From NCBI GenBank assembly GCA_035634255.1, contig DASQDI010000061.1, positions 9,480 to 73,479 on the forward strand: a stretch of DNA of 64,000 nucleotides, written 5' to 3'. The notes under the pieces are model-generated. The model saw only the letters and a list, made by a program, of their open reading frames with translations, was not told the DNA's origin and searched no databases. The DNA is from DATLMR01 sp035634255 (GTDB lineage: Bacteria; Acidobacteriota; Blastocatellia; UBA7656). The position numbers and the translations under genes were made by a program. This document shows positions 51,001 through 59,500 of this stretch, in pieces (the stretch's first letter is position 1; each line of letters starts with the position of its first letter).

Positions 51001-51639
51001 GTCCTGCAAAAGAATCGCGATTTACTGTTGCCGCCTGCCATTTACGAACTGGAGCCCCTCGACCGCAGCATAGGCGTCGTCGTGCGTGACCCCCGTTCAG
51101 CCTCCGTTAATGGCCTGCGTATCTACAAAACGGATCAGCCGTCACAGGTCGCCGACGTGCGCTCGATGACGCTGATTCACGGCACGATACCCTTCACGCA
51201 CCAAAGGATCGAAACGCTGCCGGCGGGAAACGGCACCCCGGCGCGCCTGAGATTTGTCGACGGAAAAGTTCAGGTGGGTGTCCAGTATTTTTACCGGGTT
51301 ATTTTCGCGGACGAGTTCGGAAACCTCTCGCAAGCGAGCGAACCGATGGCCGCAACGCCTCGTTCCTTCGCGCCGCCCCAGCCGCCGACCCTTTCCGCCG
51401 AACGGACCGCGACCGGCACAGTCAATCTTTCGTGGCAGGCTGATCACGACGAAGGTCAGGTGAAGGTGCAACGAAAACGCTCGGGCGAAGGGCAATGGCT
51501 CGACGTCACGCCGGACTGGCTCTCACCGACGGGTACCGCCGTGGACGCCGACGCCGCCGGAATTGTGGCCCATCGCCTTCTCCTGCGTGATGCCAAAGGA
51601 CGTGTTGTCTATTCCGAACTGATAATTACCGAGGCCTAA
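48046..51639 (+). CDS. Large multi-domain protein with fibronectin-III-like repeats, operon gene 2 (1,197 aa)
   Basis: Start at ATG 48046 (GGAGG 7 bases upstream), overlapping the previous stop by one base. There is no signal peptide. Several segments have the strand pattern of fibronectin-III-like modules with a W/Y core: ~415-445 'VQLDWQAPSGLALL...GYHVFRR', ~855-880 'GVVLGWPKIPGVHQFNVYRV', ~1018 'SVNGLRIYKTDQ', ~1115-1150 'GTVNLSWQADHDEGQVKVQR'. Each precedes a Y-x-Y/V strand such as 'YFYRVIFADEFGNLS'. The N-terminal 230 residues form another unrecognised beta-domain starting 'FDPRMGFPPCGFVLYRR'. Such modules usually mediate binding or spacing. The function is unknown and is probably shared with its neighbours. 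Confidence 0.8.
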   Translation: MPFQSKRISLTALGIDGSVPGMEKGNHLRIGFDPRMGFPPCGFVLYRRAHQTGPTRELNFDRLFSEKISAPFRHGYLQDNLAVFHSDAPPERGAQGGVYFRNPILGISFRSSPFMPDSDPKVCEVRLKVRWEEGVVTVRAFDDRYDNNGFRKVLVAHQQQSAGIEDSFELRADLISLVEIQAPEGAELISFEYTLISERGWSRMILPAEEPWGSFKDIPLLLPTPEFVSATSSGYPTCPELEFPQEASVIEKDLPVTRLKTGFVARESDDDVHGEYDDIAKCLDVYLGPDRERFKELLESLRAIQAVPPAQQLELTITNPGDDDESSTFAPLPMILTGAVDYAFARLIGLAAIDTEQPPAGVKSLDYMVEAQWAPEVRHFWITHDVFPGRDGLLAEPQAPEATPVLDVTRPGSVKTNVQLDWQAPSGLALLDRANQYAGYHVFRRQGEDVRDRVRLTESKDELTGILTPDLLLLGEIQGDEPTPPPPAEAGHYLDRPPAYESFQYGLQAQDLFGRRSKITWTEKIEVPVLVDPPPVSDLFSFYLDTEDPGQAELDAHAAEILNATGQSGFAGTALLISFRYPKASIDAISGDVASFNISYRHGRPNELVGTLSTPVIVGPIPTQATAPVVADTELATVTPVPIGINGFGGERSRGTLASHGEYFAVESATRLGTNLVRLRVRARRDYLPQIGEASLSIGRGGPGVTPHPLFVSPREPATWTGFDLRHPQGAGDQRPVRLSATNNSVLSPLPVAVTGSQLVVSRTVEPPANLPEGEAGVPSDWVYRIVVKDIELPLPTGLTEYPGAVTVQVVSGANRRSELPAPAYVLRRAYGAPPPLTELATSEFVTAGRPDFEGRIGVVLGWPKIPGVHQFNVYRVEVPKLLRARGEDLQLAENLFENGTNRAQVKLLGGQIASIPSFTLVTPVAIAPETDPEAPTRHRWIDRIAAPRDQSYVYRIQPLSALGEEAPWPPDSAADNENRSRCILVLQKNRDLLLPPAIYELEPLDRSIGVVVRDPRSASVNGLRIYKTDQPSQVADVRSMTLIHGTIPFTHQRIETLPAGNGTPARLRFVDGKVQVGVQYFYRVIFADEFGNLSQASEPMAATPRSFAPPQPPTLSAERTATGTVNLSWQADHDEGQVKVQRKRSGEGQWLDVTPDWLSPTGTAVDADAAGIVAHRLLLRDAKGRVVYSELIITEA

Positions 51640-51643
51640 CTAC

Positions 51644-54600
51644 ATGGGAATATGGAGCTGGTTCGCCAACCGAATCGATCATTTCATTCACGATCCGACG
51701 GACAACGTTAACAATGGCCTGATCGCTAACCCGTTTCTCGTGAAGCAAACTCCGGTCGCGGATCACTATAAAATCGGCGGCGAGTTCGGGGAGGTTGAGG
51801 GGACTGCTCAGCGCACGAGCATCGAGTTTTGGGCCGCGCATGATCAGGGATTGGTTCACGTCGGGCTTGAGACTCCCGACGAGAATCAACCCTCGTACGC
51901 CCTGGCGGCAATTACCAATGGCCTGCTTCGCCTGGTTCCGCAGGGCCAGACATTTGTGGTCCCACGAACCGACCGGCACCCTAGCGGCAAGATAGAAGTA
52001 AGCGGCCCGGCTTACATTTTGGAAAGCCTGGACACGGCCGTAGATTCGTTCCGCGCGAAACTCAACGGAGACATTTGGATTGAAGGCGGGCTCGCGCCGC
52101 CGAACCGGCCCATGCCCGCCGTTATCGTCTATGAAAACGTAGAAATATCCAACGACCTCGACGAGTTGATCAAGACCTGGTACCGGCTTGAGAAGAAGCT
52201 GCCGTTCTGGACGGAAACACGAGTCAATGAACTGGTCGCGTCATGGAAACTCGGAGGATCGACCGCGTACGTGAAAGCCGGCTATCCCATCGGTCAGCCC
52301 GCCGCGACCCTGCCCGCCGGGGTGGTGCGCCCGGCCGGCGTCCCTGCGGAGGCCCGCTACGTCGCGATCACAGTCTATGACGAGTTCGGCGTTCCGATTG
52401 ATCTGGGCTGGCTGTTGCGGCATGCGGACACCCACGCGGAGAATGAAATCTTTGACAACCTCGTCGTCCCCAATGTTGAGATATTTCGGAAGGACCCGGT
52501 GCGCGCGAAGTTAACGCGACGCGACGTCATCGACCTCCGCGACGAGTACGGACTTCCCTACCGCAACCGGTCGTTCAGGAGATTTAACGAGGCCGACTTT
52601 CCTCCATTGACTTCCGTCTTCGACAAAGACGAGGCAGACCTGGTTCTCGCCACCGAACCGGACACCACGGGGCCCGAGGGAATCTGGCTCGGCCCGGAAG
52701 TGAGCGCAGGGAATGCGGTCGTGATCCAGGGGGTCGGGTTGAAGGACCACCTGCTCGCGTTTTTACCGAGCTGCTCGTCTTCTTCCGTGGCGATCAAGCT
52801 GCGAGGTTATCCGGGAGATTACCACCGCATCATCGCTCTGCCTTTAAACAAATGGTTTCCCGAACAGCCGAATGCGCGACCCGAGCACGCGCTCAAGCGG
52901 TTCCACCTCGGCTGCCGCGTAACGCCCTTAATCGATGGCCAATCGATGTTGGCAGCCGCTGCCGATGCTTTGCGCGCAACCTACGAGCGCGGCGAATCCG
53001 ACCCGCCAAGCCCGGTAAACCTGCGCCCGCCTGAAGACCGGGCCGACTCCTGCGTCTGGCTGTGTAACTGGCAAATCTCTCCGGCAACTTACCCTTACGG
53101 AGGCTCCGCGGCTCTGTACGAAGCTCTAGATCCGGTAACGCATCCTGAGCTTGCGCAACAGCTTGAGCAAGGCCTGCACCCATACCCGCCGGGCAGCCTT
53201 GGCTTTTACTTGCAGAGTGCTATCGCCGCGGGAGTGGATGTTCGGCTGATGCCCTGGTACGCAATCTTCGGACAGACTGTGCGAGATCAGAATATTGAAA
53301 TCGCCCGGAGTATTAACCGCTTCTACGACCTTAACGGCTATCACACGCCGAACGGTCCGGGTTCCGACGCTCAGCGCGCGCCTCACACCGCTGCCGGGCC
53401 TGATCGGAGTCGCGGCTTTGCCTTCGTTGACGACGTTACGCGCAGCGAAGGTTCCCACCCTCAAAAAGTCAGCTTCATCCGAAATCGCTACGGCGACTTC
53501 GCTTTCGTCGGTGGTATCGACATGCTGCCGAGCCGCTGGGACACGAACATGCACCTGTCCCCTGAAGAGCGCAAGGCGAAGATATCGGCGGTGGCGGAAG
53601 AGATTGCAGGCTGGCATGACGTGCATGCCATGCTGGAAGGCCCCGTTGTGCTGGACGTGGCGAAGAACTTTTTCCAGCGCTGGAACGCATTCGTTGCCGA
53701 CCCGCCCGACGACCTGGAAGAATACCCGGTAGACCTCTCGGGGATCACCCCGATTCAGGCGCTTCCGAATGTTCCGGATGAAGGGGTGCCTGACTGGCCC
53801 GGACCTGACTCAGAACTTGCGTTCGACGCTCCCATCGATGCTCACGTAACACTCGACCGCGGGGGCGAAGGACGCCGAACTCGGCGCGCGACGCAAGTGT
53901 GCGCTATCGTCAGGACCATCCCGCCATTCATCGACGCTTACAATACTTTCGTGAAAGCACGGCCGGTACCCGATGACGGAGAGCCCATCGGAGAGCTCGG
54001 TTGCAGGGCGTCGTACATGCAGGCCCTGCAAAACGCGCGTCACTACATTTATCTGGAGGATCAATATTTCGTCGAACCCGAGTTCGTTAACCTGCTGATC
54101 GCACGGTTGACCGATCCCGATCCCGGACAACGCCTGCGCAGACTGTTCGTGGTGGTCCCGCATGTTCTCGCCGACCAGGACGTTGTGGACGCGATCTATC
54201 ACCACTTCCGCAGGCAACACCTGCTACTTATCCGGCAGGCCGTGCGAAACAGGCTTGCCGCGGACCGAAGCATAGATCCCGCGACCGTGCCGCAGGAGGA
54301 TATTGACAAGATCTTCACCCTAGCGCACCTCCAGCACCCGAGCGGGTCGGAGATCTACCTGCACGCGAAACACATGATCGTGGATGACATATGGATGGTC
54401 ATCTCTTCGTCAAACTTCTCGCGCCGCGGGATGACTTACGAGACGGAAATGGGCGTGACTATCTCAGACGCCGAGGTGGAGGATGGGGTACGCAAGTCGG
54501 TGAGGGACCACCGCATTCGTTTATGGGCGGAACATCTCAGGTTGGACCGCTCGCAGTGGTATCGGCTTCTGGACCCAATCGCGGGCGCGGAACTCCTGCG

Positions 54601-54802
54601 GCGGGCGGTTGACAACCCAAACTTGCCGCTCATCCCGTTCGAAATGGAGAACGATCAGATCGAATTCAGCTACCCGGCCGAGAACCACTCGGCCGACCAT
54701 GAGCTGGTTTATAAATTCCTCGCCGACCCGGATGGCCGGCTCGCCACCGATCCCATTAACGTGGAACTGGCGCGTCAGGCTCTTGCATTACTCATGAGCT
54801 AA
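51644..54802 (+). CDS. Phospholipase D-like protein with one degenerate HKD motif, operon gene 3 (1,052 aa)
   Basis: It starts four bases after gene 2 ends. Residues ~1-490 form an unrecognised N-terminal region without signal peptide. The PLD part (~520-1000) has 'GFYLQSAIAAGVDVRLMPWY', the first-site segment 'SHPQKVSFIRNRYGDFAFVGGIDMLPSRWD' (~604), the bridge 'YIYLEDQYFVEPEFVNLLI' and the second HKD 'LHAKHMIVDDIWMVISSSNFSRRGMTYETEMGV' (~906-938). The second motif is intact (H-x-K-x4-D, then the S-N element). In the first, the expected H-x-K-x4-D reads P-Q-K-x4-R, so the catalytic His and the Asp are lost while 'FVGGIDM..RWD' remains. In two-motif PLDs both histidines are normally needed, so activity may be altered or absent. 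Confidence 0.85.
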   Translation: MGIWSWFANRIDHFIHDPTDNVNNGLIANPFLVKQTPVADHYKIGGEFGEVEGTAQRTSIEFWAAHDQGLVHVGLETPDENQPSYALAAITNGLLRLVPQGQTFVVPRTDRHPSGKIEVSGPAYILESLDTAVDSFRAKLNGDIWIEGGLAPPNRPMPAVIVYENVEISNDLDELIKTWYRLEKKLPFWTETRVNELVASWKLGGSTAYVKAGYPIGQPAATLPAGVVRPAGVPAEARYVAITVYDEFGVPIDLGWLLRHADTHAENEIFDNLVVPNVEIFRKDPVRAKLTRRDVIDLRDEYGLPYRNRSFRRFNEADFPPLTSVFDKDEADLVLATEPDTTGPEGIWLGPEVSAGNAVVIQGVGLKDHLLAFLPSCSSSSVAIKLRGYPGDYHRIIALPLNKWFPEQPNARPEHALKRFHLGCRVTPLIDGQSMLAAAADALRATYERGESDPPSPVNLRPPEDRADSCVWLCNWQISPATYPYGGSAALYEALDPVTHPELAQQLEQGLHPYPPGSLGFYLQSAIAAGVDVRLMPWYAIFGQTVRDQNIEIARSINRFYDLNGYHTPNGPGSDAQRAPHTAAGPDRSRGFAFVDDVTRSEGSHPQKVSFIRNRYGDFAFVGGIDMLPSRWDTNMHLSPEERKAKISAVAEEIAGWHDVHAMLEGPVVLDVAKNFFQRWNAFVADPPDDLEEYPVDLSGITPIQALPNVPDEGVPDWPGPDSELAFDAPIDAHVTLDRGGEGRRTRRATQVCAIVRTIPPFIDAYNTFVKARPVPDDGEPIGELGCRASYMQALQNARHYIYLEDQYFVEPEFVNLLIARLTDPDPGQRLRRLFVVVPHVLADQDVVDAIYHHFRRQHLLLIRQAVRNRLAADRSIDPATVPQEDIDKIFTLAHLQHPSGSEIYLHAKHMIVDDIWMVISSSNFSRRGMTYETEMGVTISDAEVEDGVRKSVRDHRIRLWAEHLRLDRSQWYRLLDPIAGAELLRRAVDNPNLPLIPFEMENDQIEFSYPAENHSADHELVYKFLADPDGRLATDPINVELARQALALLMS

Positions 54803-54875
54803 CCCTACCGCCTCACGAATCGCGTCAGGGTTGCACGCTGATTGTGTTGCCATCGCCGCCTGGCCTGGCAGTACC

Positions 54876-56462
54876 CTATAAGAGAATCTCCTTGAGTCCG
54901 TAAAGCCGCTCCGAAACTATCCCTCGCTTCCCGCACTCCGCCACCAGCTTGTTCGACTCAACTATGGGGCGGGACGCTTCGGTGTAGCGAATTGATGTCA
55001 GGTACGTCAGCCACGGTTCCTGGCCCATCGCGTACACGTAAACCTGTTTCGGGTTGAATGCCCTTATTATATCGACCGCCTTGTCGAAGTCTGACCCATC
55101 GAACCTCCTCGATTGATCCATCTTCCTGGCTAATGGCTGGGTCAGCAGAGGCCCGTACAGCCAGGACATCGGCGCTCCGTCACACTCCATACCCAGAAAC
55201 GCCACATCAAGGTCGCCGGTGATTTCATGGACGTGGTCGTAAATGCCGGCCAGGAGGTTGTTCGAGTCGGCGACACACAACACAGATTTACCTTTGAGCA
55301 GTACGAGGTACGAACTCTTCGTCCTTATGTTTAAGTCCGCGTGCTCGCCGAAGAAAGGCAGGCTGGTGATGGCCCCGTCGGGGAGGCCGATGGTTTCCAT
55401 CTCGTCGACTTCTCTCACGTTCCTGAAGCCTATATTCTGCAAAGCCAGCTTCAAAGAGGGGTCCGCCAGCGCCCCGCTGTTACTCCTCGGCACGATCACG
55501 TTCCCGGTTTTATGCCTCAGCTGTAGCAGCGTTTCGAGCATGCAGTGATCCTGGTGATTGTGAGTTATCAAAACGTAGTCAATCGTCTCCGGGAGGTCGG
55601 CAAAGGTATAGCGTGCAATTCCGCCGTCTATTTTGTAGCTTACTACGGGGTCTAACAGGATGCTGGTCGAGTCCGACTCGATCAATACGCAGGCGTGCCC
55701 GAAATAACGGATTCTCAGGTCGTCGCCCGTATAATTGGCGCGGGCGGGCGGGGCTTCATTCGTGAAAAAGGATGAGAACAACTCCTGATCTTCCTCCCGA
55801 ATGTTCAAGGCATCCCGCATATAGCCGGGCGATTGGGGGGCACTCTTAGCCCTGAATAACTCGTCGAGCCTCTCGTCGCCGAAAGGGGTGTTCAGGTTCA
55901 GGTGCTGCTCGTCATCCAACCTGGGGGTGCTGAAAACAAAAGGACGGGCATCTTTATCAACCAGCGACAGCGAGACGCCCTGCGCCGCCCGCTTATAATA
56001 TGGGCTGTTGTAAAGTAACCCTTCTATGAACCGGATGGAGGCGTTGTTATTCAAGTCGTAAACCAGCTCGACGTAGCCTCTCAAAGCGTCGGGGATCTTT
56101 TTGTACAACGGCTCAAGCGAATACCCTTCGGCCTCATCGCTCAGGACCCCGTCCAGAGTCCTGACAGCTTCGGCCAGTTCCAGCATGTTCGCCTGCTCCT
56201 TAATCGTGGTCTCCATCAGGGACCTGATCTCGTCGACTCTGCTCGCGGGGTAGTTTATGAACGGGCCGCCTATCATCGCCGGAGTTTTGAGGGCCGAGAC
56301 GTGCACCTGCGGGTTGGAGACGAACGACCTCATGATCGTCAGGTGCGAGTTGGCGATGTACATCGCCGCCGTAGCGGGCGCTACCAGGTAGGACCAGGCG
56401 TACCACCGGTTGATCAGAGGCTCGGCCAGTACGTTCTGCCTGAGATATAGTTTTTCACCCAT
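54876..56462 (-). CDS. CmlA-like diiron beta-hydroxylase of carrier-bound amino acids
   Basis: 528 residues from the second ATG (GAGG five bases upstream). Length and layout match CmlA of chloramphenicol biosynthesis. There is an N-terminal helical/beta domain (~1-245: 'QNVLAEPLINRWYAWSYLVAP', 'IGGPFI', 'SIRFIEGLLYNSPYY', 'DARPFVFSTPRL'). A C-terminal metallo-beta-lactamase-fold domain follows, with 'IRYFGHACVLIE', 'FADLPETIDYVLITHNHQDHCMLETLL' (metal motif ~300-306), 'LPFFGEHADLNIR' (the Glu position of the diiron site) and 'VLCVADSNN' (Asp). Conserved C-terminal landmarks are 'MDQSRRFDGSDF' and 'QVYVYAMGQEPW'. CmlA-type enzymes use O2 to hydroxylate the beta-carbon of amino acids tethered to a peptidyl carrier protein. 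It lies 68 bases downstream of the NRPS genes on the same strand. Confidence 0.85.
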   Translation of the reverse strand: MGEKLYLRQNVLAEPLINRWYAWSYLVAPATAAMYIANSHLTIMRSFVSNPQVHVSALKTPAMIGGPFINYPASRVDEIRSLMETTIKEQANMLELAEAVRTLDGVLSDEAEGYSLEPLYKKIPDALRGYVELVYDLNNNASIRFIEGLLYNSPYYKRAAQGVSLSLVDKDARPFVFSTPRLDDEQHLNLNTPFGDERLDELFRAKSAPQSPGYMRDALNIREEDQELFSSFFTNEAPPARANYTGDDLRIRYFGHACVLIESDSTSILLDPVVSYKIDGGIARYTFADLPETIDYVLITHNHQDHCMLETLLQLRHKTGNVIVPRSNSGALADPSLKLALQNIGFRNVREVDEMETIGLPDGAITSLPFFGEHADLNIRTKSSYLVLLKGKSVLCVADSNNLLAGIYDHVHEITGDLDVAFLGMECDGAPMSWLYGPLLTQPLARKMDQSRRFDGSDFDKAVDIIRAFNPKQVYVYAMGQEPWLTYLTSIRYTEASRPIVESNKLVAECGKRGIVSERLYGLKEILL

Positions 56463-56530
56463 CATAACCTCGTGTCCGAAAAGCGCCGCAGGTTCAGGCT
56501 AAAGCCCATAGTATCGAACCTTGGGCCACG

Positions 56531-59500
56531 TTAAGATCGCTCACTCACTGTGGTCTCGTCGATGCAGGACTTCAGCCGTTCGGCCATGGACCGGACTTGG
56601 GGCTCATGAATCATCGTGAAATGATTTCCCGGAACCTCCAGCACCTCCACGCCATTTTCATTCAACTCGTCCCATCCCATTGCCGGCTCCTGAGGGCCGT
56701 CGGAGATGCGCTCGCCTGCCTTCATCAGGGCAATTCGGCAGACGGTCCTTCCCGGTGAATAGTTGCTCACGGCCGTCAGGTTCGCTTTAAACACCTCGAA
56801 CAGGCGGCGGGCCTGAGAAAGAGTGATGTCCGCGGGCATCAGGTCCGCCTTCCTTGCCTCTTCGATGACGTATGCCAGCCGTTCGTCCGGGCCGAGGCTC
56901 CGGAAGTGATCGAATGAAATGTCGATTCGCTCAAGTGGAAGGCCCAGATGCCGACCGAAGCTCGCCATGACCGTCGCGTCATCTTCCTCCATCAGGTCCT
57001 CCTGCCGGCCGGGCGCTCGCGCGTCCATCAGGGCCAGAAGGGCAACCTGTTCGCCCCACGATTCGAGTTGACGGGCCATCTCGTAAGCGACAACGCCACC
57101 CGCAGACCAGCCCCCTAAAAAGTAAGGGCCTTCCGGTTGCACCGTTCGCATCGCTTCAACATAAATGGAGGCCATCTCCTCAACCCGCTCGCACGGGGTC
57201 TGTTCTCCGCTCAGGCCCCGCGCCTGAAACGCATAAAACGGTTGATCGGGCCCCAGGCGACGCGCCAGCTCGACGTAGCATAAGACGTTTCCGCCTACCG
57301 GATGCACGCAGAAGAAAGCGGGGTTAGGCCCGCCGGGCTGAATCGCCACGAGCGGCGACCAGGTAGACGGCTCCGCCTGCTGCCGCAGAATGCAGGCCAG
57401 ATGCTCGACGGTGGCCCCTTTAAACAAGGCCGACAGCGGAAGCTCTTTGCCGAAGCATTGCCGAATCCGGGCCATGAGGCGGACGGCCAGAAGGGAGTGG
57501 CCGCCTGATTCGAAAAAGTTGTCGCGAACTCCCACGCGATCAACCCCCATCACCTCCGCCCAGATACGCGCCACCTGGAATTCTATGAGGTCTCTCGGGG
57601 TGACGAACTCCGACCCGGCACCGGAGACGGCCTGCCCCAGGGCGAGCAGCGCGCGGCGGTCAACCTTGCCGTTCGGCGTCAGCGGCAGAGAATGGAGCGT
57701 CACAAAAGATGACGGCACCATGTAATCCGGCAGCCTGTTTCTCAAGTAGCTGCGCAGCTCGCTGGCCTCCGGCGCAGGCTCCTGCTCGGGCACTATGTAA
57801 GCCACAAGGAGCTTGTCGTCGGACTTGCCTTCCCTCACCACGACGACCGATTCCCGCACCCCCGCATGAGCGTTGATGACGGATTCGACCTCGCCCAATT
57901 CTATGCGGAACCCGCGTACCTTCACCTGACCGTCCACGCGACTGATGAATTCGATATTACCGTCCTGCAAATAGCGGACAACGTCACCCGTCTTATACAT
58001 TCGCGCCCCCGGCTCATCGCCGAACGGATCGGGGATGAACTTTTCGGCGGTCTGGTCGGGGCGGTCCAGGTAGCCTCGGGCGAGACCGACCCCCGCCAGA
58101 TGCAACTCTCCGGGTATGCCGATGGGCGCGGGCTGAAGGTATGAGTCCAGTATGTAAATGCGCACGTTTGCCAGAGGGCGGCCGATGGGCACTATTCCCT
58201 GCCCTCCACCCGGCTCGCACAGCCGCAAGGTTGCATTGACGGAGGCCTCCGTGGGGCCATAGAGATTGTAGAGTTCGGCGTCCAGGCGGGCGAAGAAGCG
58301 GTCTTTGATTTCGCCCTGCAGAGGCTCGCCTCCGGCAACAACCTGCCTAAGGTGCCTGCACTCGTCGATCCCTGGTTCATCGAGCAAGACTCGAAGCAGG
58401 GAAGGCACGAAGTGAGCGACGGTGACCTTCTGCTCGGCCATCAGCCTGACCAGATAACCGGGGTCGCCCGTGCCGCCCGGCCGGGCAACGACCAATCTTG
58501 CTCCGGCTACGAGCGGCGCGAAGATCTCCAACACCGAAACGTCGAAGCTGAAAGAGGTCGCTTGCAGCATGCCGTCCGACTCGTCCATAGGGTGAGCCTG
58601 CCGGCCACACTGTAAGCGGTTGCATATGCCATGATGTTCGATCATGACGCCTTTCGGCCGGCCGGTGGACCCGGACGTGTAGATCACGTAAGCAAGGTTT
58701 TGCGACATCACTTCGCCGGCCGGATTCTCGGCTTCCTGCTTCGCGATCTCTTCCCACTCATTGTCCAGACACACGACTTTCGCGCCGTCACGCGCAAGCT
58801 CCGGCGCGACCCCGCGTTTCGTTAGCAGTACTGACACCCGCGCATCTTCAATGATGAAGGCCAGCCGCTCTCTCGGGTAATCAGGGTCGAGCGGCACGTA
58901 AGCCCCGCCCGCTTTGAGAATGCCGAGTATGGCCACGACCATCTCTATAGAACGTTCCAGACAGATCCCAACAAGCGATTCAGGCCCTACGCCCATCTCT
59001 TGCAGGTAACGCGCCAACTGATTCGCCCGCCGGTTGAGCTCGGCATAAGTCAGTCGTTGCTGCTCGAAGACGACGGCGGTCGCGTCCGGCGTGCGCTCTG
59101 CCTGCGCTTCGAATAACTCGTGTATGCGCCCCTCAGGGCCGTAATCGACCGAGGTGTCGTTCCAATCGAAAAGCGACTTCCGGCGCTCCGCCTCAGCCAG
59201 CAGCGGCAGCGTCGAGACCGGCTGCTCCGGGTTGGCAACGATGCCTTCCAGTAAATTACGGAAGTGGCCCAGCATCCGGGTTATAGTCGTGGTATCGAAT
59301 AAGTCCGTGTTGTATTCGAGCGCGATGGACAGCTCCTGCGAATCTATGACCGACAAAGTCAGGTCAAACTTCGCGATTCCGAGATCGGGCTCGAAAGAAT
59401 CCAGCGTCAAACCGCGCAGGTTCATGACCTCTTGCGGTTCGCTCTGTAACGCGAACATGACCTGAAACAACGGCGTGTAGCTCAAACTCCGCGCGGGCTG

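Noticed and set aside
51634..51640. GCCTAAC at the junction of operon genes 2 and 3
   Set aside because: Only a 4-base gap is present and there is no palindrome, so this is chance overlap with the stop codon.
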